Shown: piece by piece, positions 29,280 to 37,398 of the stretch
How the letters are laid out: each line of letters opens with the position of its first letter
Numbering within the stretch: the first letter of the stretch is position 1
DNA from: Oscillospiraceae bacterium
GTDB taxonomy: Bacteria; Bacillota; Clostridia; Oscillospirales; CAG-272
Assembly (NCBI GenBank): GCA_015065285.1
Contig: SVQP01000003.1
Location: 27,117-91,116, forward strand
Reading direction: 5' to 3'
Length of the DNA: 64,000 nucleotides
Made by a program: the position numbers and the translations under genes
Notes under the pieces: model-generated
Told to the model about the DNA's origin: nothing
Database searches by the model: none
The model's input: the letters and a program-made list of their open reading frames with translations, nothing else

Positions 29280-29354
29280 AAGGTCTTTACAAATGTCACA
29301 AGATGTGTTATAATGGTACAAGTACCGGAATAAATTTTTGGAGGATTGTTTTTT

Positions 29355-29819
29355 ATGAATTGCCCCGCTTGTGGATATGCAGAGAGCAAGGTTGTGGACT
29401 CCAGACCTATTAATGATGGCAGCAGCATCCGTCGCAGACGTGAGTGCCTGCAGTGCCAGAAGCGCTTTACCACCTTTGAGATTATGGAATCGGTGCAGAT
29501 CTTCGTAATCAAGAAGAACGGGGAAAAGCAGCCCTTTGATAAATCCAAGCTGTTGGTGGGTGTGCTCAAGGCAACGCAAAAGCGCCCGGTCAATGCAGAG
29601 GAGATCGTCAATACCATCGAGCAGGAGCTGCAGAACACGCTGCGCCACGAAATTTCTTCTCAGGAGCTTGGCGAGATGGTGATGGATCTGCTGCGCGAGC
29701 GCGATGAGGTTGCGTACGTGCGCTTTGCTTCGGTATACCGCGAATTCAACGATATTGATTCCTTTATGGCAGAACTCAAATCGCTCAAAAAGCGCCAGTC
29801 CAAAAAGACTAACATCTAA
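29355..29819 (+). CDS. nrdR: Transcriptional repressor NrdR
   Basis: MNCPACGYAESKVVDSRPINDGSSIRRRRECLQCQKRFTTFE + ATP-cone. Confidence 0.97.
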   Translation: MNCPACGYAESKVVDSRPINDGSSIRRRRECLQCQKRFTTFEIMESVQIFVIKKNGEKQPFDKSKLLVGVLKATQKRPVNAEEIVNTIEQELQNTLRHEISSQELGEMVMDLLRERDEVAYVRFASVYREFNDIDSFMAELKSLKKRQSKKTNI

Positions 29820-29826
29820 ACCAATC

Positions 29827-29858
29827 AAAAAAAGCCGAACCCCAACTTCGGCTTTTTT
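29827..29858 (+). terminator. Terminator after nrdR
   Basis: aaaaagccgaa...ttcggctttttt. Confidence 0.75.
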
Positions 29859-29876
29859 ATTACATGGAGCGATAGA

Positions 29877-30617
29877 ATGACAAAAAAACCTTTATCTAGA
29901 ATGAGAAAAGCATATCTTGCGCGCTTTGTGTACCGCTGCTTGGTGTTGCTTGCGCTGATTTTGCTGTGCATTTTCAGACCGCAAACAGCAGAGATCATAG
30001 AGGGAACGGCGCTGTTTGCAAGCTTTCACTGGACGCACCTGTTCTTGTACTTTTTGTGGGGCGTGTGGATGTTTGACATGCTCTTTCAGATCATCCCCAG
30101 CAAGAACATGTATGCCATGGGCTCGCAAAAGGTGTTTCGCCGCAACTTCAGCCCTTGCGCGAGATGCGAGCAGGTGGACCGCAAGGCACTGCGTAAGAGA
30201 TATACCAAGGAAGCCTTGAAGGTGTGGTGCTTCTGGGGACCCTTGACGCTGGCGCTGGCGCTTGTTTGGTTTTTGTGGCTCAAGCCCATGGGCGCTTATT
30301 GGTTTTTGCTGCTGTTTGTAGGCGCATTTTACGTGTGTGATCTGATCTGCGTGCTGTTCTGGTGTCCCTTCCGCGTGTGGTTTATGAAAAACCGCTGCTG
30401 CACCACCTGCCGCATTTTCAACTGGGATCACTTTATGATGTTCACCCCGTTTTTGTTTGTGCCGGGTGTGTATTCCTGGTCGCTGGCAGGGCTGGCTGTT
30501 GTGATCTATATCATCTGGGAGATTCAGATCTACACGCATCCCGAACGCTTTACCGATGCGTGCAACGATACGCTCAAATGCAAGAACTGCACGGATCACC
30601 TGTGCGGAAAGTTTTAA
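29877..30617 (+). CDS. Polytopic membrane protein with paired cysteines (CxxC, CCTTC, CKNCTDHLC)
   Basis: Long ORF with several TM segments and Cys clusters; family not recognised. Confidence 0.65.
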   Translation: MTKKPLSRMRKAYLARFVYRCLVLLALILLCIFRPQTAEIIEGTALFASFHWTHLFLYFLWGVWMFDMLFQIIPSKNMYAMGSQKVFRRNFSPCARCEQVDRKALRKRYTKEALKVWCFWGPLTLALALVWFLWLKPMGAYWFLLLFVGAFYVCDLICVLFWCPFRVWFMKNRCCTTCRIFNWDHFMMFTPFLFVPGVYSWSLAGLAVVIYIIWEIQIYTHPERFTDACNDTLKCKNCTDHLCGKF

Positions 30618-30619
30618 GT

Positions 30620-30701
30620 AAAAAAGAGTCATCGTTAAGCTGGTTCTCATAAGGATGTTTGGATAATCCAAAATTGTAGGGACAGGCGTCCTCGACTGTC
30701 C
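30620..30701 (+). repeat. Left ~82 bp inverted repeat of the RAYT unit, ending in a REP hairpin
   Basis: aaaaaagagtcatcg...tctcataagga.gttt...ttgtagggacaggcgtcctcgactgtcc aligns with reverse complement of 31951-32030. Confidence 0.8.
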
Positions 30702-30772
30702 ATGACACATAAATTTCGGCAGAGATGTTGTTTTCTCTGCCGATTTGTGTTATAATGATATTGGTGATAAAA

Positions 30773-31297
30773 ATGGATGAACTTAAAAAGAGAAAAACAC
30801 CGAGATATCAAAGTTTTGATTACAATAGTGTTGGAGTATATTTCATAACGATTTGCACGCAAAATAGGCGAAGCATCCTATCTCGCATTGTAGGGACAGG
30901 CGTCCTCGACTGTCCGCAAATCGAATTAACTCAATACGGAGAAATTGCGGATAAATACATCAAACAATTAAATGATTTCTATGAACATTTGTCGGTTGAA
31001 AAATATGTCATAATGCCTAACCACATTCATTTTTTGCTTTGGGTAAAGGAAAATAAGACCGATAACGGACAGTCGAGGACGCCTGTCCCTACAAATGTTG
31101 AAAGAGCGAACAGCGCGTGCTCTCAATTTGTATCGACATTCAAGCGTTTTTGCAATAAGGAGTATGGCGAAAACATTTGGCAAGCTCGTTTCAACGACCA
31201 TATAATTCGTAACCGCGATGACTATGAAGAACACGTAAAATACATTTACGAAAACCCTATACGTTGGTACTACGACGAATTATACACAGAAGAATAG
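30773..31297 (+). CDS. REP-associated tyrosine transposase (RAYT, Y1/IS200-like)
   Basis: VGVYFITICTQNRR, YVIMPNHIHFLLW (HUH), FKRFCNKEYGENIWQ, DHIIRNRDDYEEHVKYIYENP (catalytic Tyr). Confidence 0.92.
   Translation: MDELKKRKTPRYQSFDYNSVGVYFITICTQNRRSILSRIVGTGVLDCPQIELTQYGEIADKYIKQLNDFYEHLSVEKYVIMPNHIHFLLWVKENKTDNGQSRTPVPTNVERANSACSQFVSTFKRFCNKEYGENIWQARFNDHIIRNRDDYEEHVKYIYENPIRWYYDELYTEE
30890..30915 (+). repeat. REP copy inside the RAYT ORF (direct)
   Basis: gtagggacaggcgtcctcgactgtcc, encodes (I)VGTGVLDC(P). Confidence 0.9.
31067..31092 (-). repeat. REP copy inside the RAYT ORF (inverted)
   Basis: ggacagtcgaggacgcctgtccctac, encodes GQSRTPVP(T). Confidence 0.9.
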
Positions 31298-31394
31298 GGG
31301 TATGGGCTTTGCCCGAAGCCGGCGTTGCTTGCAACGCTGTAATACAAAGGCGAAACTGGCGATAAAGAAAAATGAAAGCATTTAATTTGCCGAG

Positions 31395-31871
31395 GTGAGT
31401 GTTTTGATATTTTGGATAGAGAAACAATTCAAAAATGAATATATTGACTCTGCAAAAGAGACTGGCATCAGATGTGTATTTTCTAAGGAATTTAATGAAG
31501 ATGCCAGAATCGAAATAATGCAATTCATAAAATTTATCAGAGCCAATTATTATTTTCCCATTAGGGTAAAAATATGGTTTGATAACGAAACTCATTTTGT
31601 CAATCAAACAGATGGTCACAAATATTATGGAGTTTTTTACGATGGCGATTCTGATAAAACGACATATCCCAAAATTCATATTGCAGCAAAACAGACCGAA
31701 AAAAATTCTATAGAAGATATATTGTTTAGCATAGCACACGAATTGACCCATTATTATCAATGGTATTTTCTTGAAGACGATAAACGAACAGACAGAAGTT
31801 TGGAAATAGAAGCAAACAAATGGACTAAATATATCCTATACACATATTATTGTGAAAATCCAACCGAATAA
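31395..31871 (+). CDS. Small HExxH putative zinc metallopeptidase-like protein
   Basis: SIAHELTHYYQWYF...SLEIEANKWTKYIL (HELTH plus downstream E); GTG start at 31395. Confidence 0.6.
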   Translation: MSVLIFWIEKQFKNEYIDSAKETGIRCVFSKEFNEDARIEIMQFIKFIRANYYFPIRVKIWFDNETHFVNQTDGHKYYGVFYDGDSDKTTYPKIHIAAKQTEKNSIEDILFSIAHELTHYYQWYFLEDDKRTDRSLEIEANKWTKYILYTYYCENPTE

Positions 31872-31885
31872 TATTCTAATTGTAA

Positions 31886-31917
31886 AACCCCGACAGACAT
31901 TAAAATCTGTTGGGGTT
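31886..31917 (+). terminator. Hairpin terminator
   Basis: aaccccgacaga...tctgttggggtt. Confidence 0.7.
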
Positions 31918-31950
31918 AATCTTTGTTTTCTGCAATACAATTATTGTGAT

Positions 31951-32030
31951 GGACCGTCGAGGACGCCGGTCCCTACAAAATGGCTGTAAACTTCCTTATG
32001 AGAGCCTGCCTTTGCGGTGACTCTTTTTTT
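31951..32030 (-). repeat. Right ~80 bp inverted repeat of the RAYT unit with REP hairpin
   Basis: ggaccgtcgaggacgccggtccctac...tccttatgagag...cggtgactctttttt, inverted relative to 30620-30701. Confidence 0.8.
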
Positions 32031-32041
32031 GCGGAAATCTC

Positions 32042-32101
32042 TTGACAAACCCTGCGCTATGTGGTATCATACAAGCAGTACAGATAATACAGATAATACA
32101 G
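32042..32101 (+). promoter_or_regulatory. Promoter TTGACA-17-TATCAT plus cagataata direct repeats (candidate GntR operator)
   Basis: TTGACA 32042-32047, TATCAT 32065-32070, then cagataata/cagataata/cag. Confidence 0.6.
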
Positions 32102-32114
32102 AAGAGGTGAATGT

Positions 32115-32468
32115 ATGAAATTCAGCTTTTCGGGCAATCAGGATATTTATCTTGAAATTGCCGAGAGATACAAGGAATATATCCGGCAGGGGATCATCCG
32201 AAACGGTGAAAAGCTGCCGTCTGTCAGGCAAGCGGCAGGCGAGCTTTCGGTTAACCCCAACACGGTGGCAAAGGCTTATGCAAAGCTGGAGCAGGACGGA
32301 TATATCTGCTCCTTGCCCAAAAAGGGTGTTTACGTGATCTGGGAGGGCGGTGAGCAAAATCAACGCGAAAACGCAGATCTTACGCTCATTCGAGCCATAC
32401 GCGACCGCGGCATTGACAAGCAGACCATACTTTCGTGGATCGAGGAGGTGTACAAGGGTCATGATTGA
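32115..32468 (+). CDS. GntR-family regulator, YtrA type
   Basis: YKEYIRQGIIRNGEKLPSVRQAAGELSVNPNTVAKAYAKLEQDGYI. Confidence 0.9.
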   Translation: MKFSFSGNQDIYLEIAERYKEYIRQGIIRNGEKLPSVRQAAGELSVNPNTVAKAYAKLEQDGYICSLPKKGVYVIWEGGEQNQRENADLTLIRAIRDRGIDKQTILSWIEEVYKGHD

Positions 32469-33342
32469 AGTAAAGAATTTATGCTATGACGTTGGCGGTA
32501 AAATCATACTTAAAAACGTAAATCTGACGCTGCAGCAAGGCAGTGTGATGGGTCTTGTGGGTATCAACGGTGCAGGAAAGACCACGCTGCTGCGCCTGAT
32601 CTCGGGTGTGTTGACCAAAAAGTATGGTGAGATCCTCATAGACGGGAAAAAAGTCAGCGAGGAAGAGGTGCGTCGCGCGCTGTTTTTCCTGCCGGACGAC
32701 CCGTATTTTACCATTTATACCACGGGAAATTCCATGTACCGAATGTACGAGGTATTTTATCCCGAGATCGACAGAGCCGTTTTCGATCGGTTTACAAAAG
32801 AATTTGGGCTGGATCCCAAAAAGCCGATCCGCAATTTCTCCAAGGGCATGCGTCGCCAGCTGTATATTTCCTTGGCGCTTGCGGTAAAGCCCAAATATTT
32901 GCTTTTGGACGAGGCATTTGACGGACTTGACCCGCTCTCACGCCACATCTTCAAGCGCGTGCTCAACGAGTTTGTGGAAGAGTTTGGCACCTCGGTCATC
33001 ATTTCCAGCCACTCCTTGCGCGAGCTGGAGGATTTTTGCGATTGCTATGTGCTGCTTGACCAGATGACGGTATCTGCCTCGGGTGATATTGCCGAGAAGG
33101 TCAACAGCTTCTGCAAATTCCAGCTTGCTTTTCTGGATGAGATTGACGAGCGGGCATTTGCGCACCTGCCCGTAACCTCACTGGAGAAGAGCGGACGCTT
33201 TGTGCGTGTGGTGCTGGAAGGCAATGCGGCTGAGCTTTTACCGCAGCTGCAAGCATTGAATCCTGCCGTGGTGGAGGAGATGCGCATGGACTTTGAAGAG
33301 GTCTTTATCCTCGAGGTAGAAAAGAGGGGGTATTTGAAATGA
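32461..33342 (+). CDS. ABC transporter ATP-binding protein
   Basis: GINGAGKTTLLRL, FSKGMRRQLYISLAL, YLLLDEAFDGLDP. Confidence 0.92.
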   Translation: MIEVKNLCYDVGGKIILKNVNLTLQQGSVMGLVGINGAGKTTLLRLISGVLTKKYGEILIDGKKVSEEEVRRALFFLPDDPYFTIYTTGNSMYRMYEVFYPEIDRAVFDRFTKEFGLDPKKPIRNFSKGMRRQLYISLALAVKPKYLLLDEAFDGLDPLSRHIFKRVLNEFVEEFGTSVIISSHSLRELEDFCDCYVLLDQMTVSASGDIAEKVNSFCKFQLAFLDEIDERAFAHLPVTSLEKSGRFVRVVLEGNAAELLPQLQALNPAVVEEMRMDFEEVFILEVEKRGYLK

Positions 33343-34352
33343 AGATCTTTTTCAGATATTTGTTTTACAGACTCAAAAACAGTGTGCTGCGCACGTTGAT
33401 TTTCACCGCGCTCTCGGTTGCCATTTGCCTGATCGGCATTTCCATGAGGAACGGATCCGCCGAGCCGAAATATTGCGAAAGCGGACTTTACATGCTTGCC
33501 ACCGCCCTGTGTATCACAGCCAGCATCGTGCCGCTCTTTGAGCTCTCGGGGCTCAAAAACCGCAGAAATCTGGATACGCTGTTTTTCTTCCCGATCAAGC
33601 GCGAGAGAATGGCACTCGTGCATTTTATCAGCGGCTTTGTGCAGGTGGCTGCCATTTATACGGTCACTTGGGCGGCAAGCTATCTCTGGCTTGCGCTCAA
33701 CACAGATTATTATGCGCTTGGGTATATGATCCCGTATTATTTGCTGTCGCTTTCGCTTGCGTTTGTCATCTATTCGATCTATTGTTTTTTGTTCATGCAA
33801 GCCAACACAACGGCGGACGGTGTGCTGTTCTGCCTGCTGTGGATCTTCCTGCCTGCTTTGGTCTCTTTGGTGCTTGACGTTGTATGGCACGTTGAAATTG
33901 CAGGGAAATTGGCAGAGTGGGGCATTATGTACACGCCCATGAATCATCTGACCATCATCTTTCAGGATCTGATCGAGATCAACGACCCGGCAAGCTGGGA
34001 TACGTCGACAGAGCTGATTATGGAGCGCTGGTACATGTTTGTGATCTGGGGCGCTGCAGGTCTTGTGGCTGCGAATGCATATCTGTTCAGCTTTGTGCAC
34101 AAGGGTGCGGAGCAGGCAGGGGAGATCTCAAATTCTCCTTTCGGATACGCGGTGCTTATTCCTGCCTACGGCTATTGCCTGATACAGATTTCCATGGGAA
34201 TTTTTGTTCCGCTCCTGATCGTTATGTATCTGGGCGTCATGCTCTCGGGCTACCTGATTTACAGAAGAGGATTTAAGTTCAAGGTCCCCGATATCATCGT
34301 GACCGTGATCGGACTTGCCTTGCCGTTTGTCGTGGCGTATATGAATCGCTGA
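33339..34352 (+). CDS. ABC transporter membrane protein
   Basis: Multi-TM ORF overlapping the ATPase stop; YtrA-type operon layout. Confidence 0.75.
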   Translation: MKIFFRYLFYRLKNSVLRTLIFTALSVAICLIGISMRNGSAEPKYCESGLYMLATALCITASIVPLFELSGLKNRRNLDTLFFFPIKRERMALVHFISGFVQVAAIYTVTWAASYLWLALNTDYYALGYMIPYYLLSLSLAFVIYSIYCFLFMQANTTADGVLFCLLWIFLPALVSLVLDVVWHVEIAGKLAEWGIMYTPMNHLTIIFQDLIEINDPASWDTSTELIMERWYMFVIWGAAGLVAANAYLFSFVHKGAEQAGEISNSPFGYAVLIPAYGYCLIQISMGIFVPLLIVMYLGVMLSGYLIYRRGFKFKVPDIIVTVIGLALPFVVAYMNR

Positions 34353-34365
34353 GTAATATGAATAT

Positions 34366-34396
34366 AAAAAACCGCCGATTCTTCGGCGGTTTTTTG
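34366..34396. terminator. Convergent terminator
   Basis: aaaaaccgccgattcttcggcggtttttt. Confidence 0.85.
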
Positions 34397-35317
34397 TTAT
34401 TCCAATTCAAAGAGCTTGATCATGGCAATGGCGCTGCCGCTTTCGTAGTCGCGCACCTCGCCAAGGGCAAAGAAATGATCCTGTGCGTCACAGATGCGCA
34501 CGCGCGTACCGGTTGCAAAATGCGAATGGATCTTGCTCTGGTAGATCTCACAGCCGTTTCTGCACAGCCGCTTGTAAAAATCGGGCAGGGAAACGGCAGG
34601 CAGATCGGAAAACAGCACCTCAACAGGGAGCAATCTCTCCAATCTTTGCGCGTCGTCCATTTCTTCCAGCTCTGTTGTGGTCATGCACGCGTCCAAGCCA
34701 AAGCCGCCTGTTTGCACGCGCTGTAGCGTTGCCATTGCACCGCCGCAGCCAAGAGAGGCGCCAATATCTGCACACAGCGTGCGGATATACGTACCGCCCG
34801 AGCAATCTACCGTCAGGATATAGTCGCTTGCTACGTCGGTCGGCTGGCAGGAAAGTGAGAAGATCTCAATCTCTCGCGCCTGCCTTTCCACCTCAACGCC
34901 CTTACGCGCCAAGTCGCAAAGCTTTTGCCCGTCCACCTTTAAGGCACTGTACATGGGCGGAATCTGCGCGATTTTGCCCACAAATCTGCGGCATGCTTCT
35001 GCCACTTGATCGGGGGTAGGGAGCGCCTCACTTGTCGTCAACACCGTACCCGTGGTATCCTCGGTATCGGTGGTCAGACCAAGTCGCAGCGTAGCTCTGT
35101 AGACCTTGCGGTCGTGGCTGACGTATTCGCAAGCCTTAGCCGCTCTGCCCACAAGCACCACCAGTACACCGGTTGCCATGGGATCAAGCGTTCCCGTGTG
35201 TCCCACGCGCTTTGTGTGCAGTGCACGGCGCACCTTGTAAACAATATCGTGCGAGGTTGCGCCCGCGTGCTTGTTAATGAGCAGAATGCCGCTGGGTTCC
35301 ACTTGCGGCGCGCTCAT
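34397..35317 (-). CDS. truB: tRNA pseudouridine(55) synthase
   Basis: GILLINKHAGATSHDIVYKVRR...VGHTGTLDPMATGVL; ATG at 35317. Confidence 0.95.
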   Translation of the reverse strand: MSAPQVEPSGILLINKHAGATSHDIVYKVRRALHTKRVGHTGTLDPMATGVLVVLVGRAAKACEYVSHDRKVYRATLRLGLTTDTEDTTGTVLTTSEALPTPDQVAEACRRFVGKIAQIPPMYSALKVDGQKLCDLARKGVEVERQAREIEIFSLSCQPTDVASDYILTVDCSGGTYIRTLCADIGASLGCGGAMATLQRVQTGGFGLDACMTTTELEEMDDAQRLERLLPVEVLFSDLPAVSLPDFYKRLCRNGCEIYQSKIHSHFATGTRVRICDAQDHFFALGEVRDYESGSAIAMIKLFELE

Positions 35318-35967
35318 GCGGGAAAGCGCACGTGCGCCGAGTAGATGGGCATACCTTTTGCGGTAAAGTTTGCTTCGTATTCGGTCATAACGTTGGTTGC
35401 AGCCATTTCGCTTTGGTGCAGATCCTCGGTTTTCCACACGATCTCCAAGCCGCAAGCCTCAAATTCCTCAAGGCTGAAGAAAAACAGATCGTGATTGTCG
35501 GTCTTGAATTTCAGCATGCCGCCCGGGACCAGCAGCTCACGGTACTTTTCAAGAAAGCCGCGGTGCGTCAGTCTGCGCTTTTTGTAGCCGCTCTTGGGCC
35601 AAGGGTCGCTGAAATTGAGATAAATGGTGTCCAGCGAATGCGCGGGCAGCCACTCGGGCAGGTTCTGTGCATTGCCGATGATGAAACGCAGATTATCGGG
35701 GCGGGTGTCGGCACACTCGGTCGCCTTTTCCAAGGCAAGGCATGCCACGTCGGGCACGCGCTCCATGGCGATCAGATTGACCTCGGGGATAGCCGCAGCC
35801 GTGCCGCAGGCAAATGCGCCCTTGCCGCAGCCGATCTCAAGAGAAAGCGGCTTTTTCTCGGGGAAGGGGGCACAGGGGTCATCCATCAGTACCTCGGGAT
35901 GCTCAATCAAAAGGGCGGAGCAGGCGGCAATTCTCTCGGCGCCGTGCTTTTTTCTTCTCATTCTCAT
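35314..35967 (-). CDS. trmB: tRNA (guanine-N7)-methyltransferase
   Basis: LEIGCGKGAF...INFSDPWPKSGYKKRRLTH-type motif (LNFSDPWPKSGYKKRRLTHRGFLE). Confidence 0.95.
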   Translation of the reverse strand: MRMRRKKHGAERIAACSALLIEHPEVLMDDPCAPFPEKKPLSLEIGCGKGAFACGTAAAIPEVNLIAMERVPDVACLALEKATECADTRPDNLRFIIGNAQNLPEWLPAHSLDTIYLNFSDPWPKSGYKKRRLTHRGFLEKYRELLVPGGMLKFKTDNHDLFFFSLEEFEACGLEIVWKTEDLHQSEMAATNVMTEYEANFTAKGMPIYSAHVRFPA

Positions 35968-35982
35968 GAATTTTACCTCAAA

Positions 35983-37077
35983 TCAAACGTTGAAGCGGAA
36001 CAGAACGATGTCGCTGTCCTGCATGACGTAGTCCTTACCCTCACTGCGGTAAAGACCTGCATCCTTGCAAGCGGCAACGCTGCCCAACTTGACCAGATCG
36101 TCATAGGAAACCACCTCGGCACGGATAAAGCCGCGCTCAAAGTCGCTGTGGATCTTGCCCGCTGCCTGAGGTGCCTTGGTGCCCTTGGTGATGGTCCATG
36201 CGCGAACCTCCTTGGGACCTGCTGTCATGTAAGAGGTCAAGCCCAAGAGGGAATAGCTTGCCTTGATCAGCTTGTCAAGACCGCTTTCCTCAATGCCCAT
36301 GTCTTCCATGAACATTGCCTTTTCCTCGGCATCCAGCTCTGCAATCTCGGCTTCAATGCCTGCACAGATCCACATGATCTCGCTGTGCTCGCTCTTGGCA
36401 TATTCCTTGAGCGCTACGTAGCCGGGGTTGTCAAGCGGCTCGCTGCCTGCCTCATCCTCGCTGACGTTTGCCACGTAGATAACGGGCATACGGGTCAGCA
36501 GGTGCGTGTCAGCCAAAAGCTCCTCCTCGTCGGGCGTCAGCACCACGGTGCGCGCGCAAAGACCCTCTTCAAGCGCTGCCAGAATCTTCTTGAATACCTC
36601 CATCTGCGCTGCGAGCGACTTATCAGCGCGCATTGCCTTGGTGGTGCGCTCAATGCGGCGCTCCATCATTTCCATGTCGGAAAGGATGAGCTCCATGTTG
36701 ATGGTCTCAAGGTCACGCATGGGGTCAATGCTGCCCTCAACGTGAATGATGTCGTCATTTTCAAAGCAACGAATGATGTGCAGAATCGCATCACATTCGC
36801 GGATGTTGGAAAGGAACTGGTTGCCCAGACCCTCGCCCTTGGATGCACCCTTGACAAGACCTGCAATGTCTACGAATTCGCAAACTGCAGGGGTCAGCTT
36901 TTCAGGCTTGTACATTTCAGCCAGCACGTCCAGACGCTTGTCCGGTACGGGCACGATGCCTACGTTGGGCTCAATGGTGCAGAAGGGATAGTTTGCGGAT
37001 TCGGCACCTGCGTTGGTCAGGGCGTTAAACAGAGTGGATTTTCCCACGTTGGGAAGTCCTACAATACCAAGCTTCAT
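35983..37077 (-). CDS. ychF: Redox-regulated GTPase/ATPase YchF
   Basis: [40 protein letters not shown]. Confidence 0.97.
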   Translation of the reverse strand: MKLGIVGLPNVGKSTLFNALTNAGAESANYPFCTIEPNVGIVPVPDKRLDVLAEMYKPEKLTPAVCEFVDIAGLVKGASKGEGLGNQFLSNIRECDAILHIIRCFENDDIIHVEGSIDPMRDLETINMELILSDMEMMERRIERTTKAMRADKSLAAQMEVFKKILAALEEGLCARTVVLTPDEEELLADTHLLTRMPVIYVANVSEDEAGSEPLDNPGYVALKEYAKSEHSEIMWICAGIEAEIAELDAEEKAMFMEDMGIEESGLDKLIKASYSLLGLTSYMTAGPKEVRAWTITKGTKAPQAAGKIHSDFERGFIRAEVVSYDDLVKLGSVAACKDAGLYRSEGKDYVMQDSDIVLFRFNV

Positions 37078-37324
37078 AGTTGTATCTCCGATTTCAATAG
37101 AATTTGATAGCCATAATTATACATCATAATTATAAACTATTTTTTCATACTTTGCAAGCCCCCACGGCAATTTTGCCCTTGGCGAAACGGAGAAAATGCA
37201 CGTCTTTCCCTCTGTGCCATATGGAGAATTATACCAATGACCGATTTCGGGGCGCTCTTGGTTCGTGCAGCTGCGGATCTGTGAAGCAAAACGAGAATTA
37301 TTTTGTCTTTTTTTGCCAATCTAC

Positions 37325-37353
37325 TTGTCAAGACCTGTGAAAAAAGGTACAAT
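37325..37353 (+). promoter_or_regulatory. Promoter of GH38 gene
   Basis: TTGTCA-17-TACAAT. Confidence 0.6.
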
Positions 37354-37398
37354 AATTGTAGTATGGTAATATTTCATTTCCCGAAAGGATCAAGTCAC

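Larger units (their letters stand above)
30620..32030. mobile_element. RAYT/REP unit (RAYT + HExxH ORF) bounded by inverted repeats
   Basis: Inverted ~80 bp ends, RAYT gene and visibly AT-richer DNA than flanks. Confidence 0.6.
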
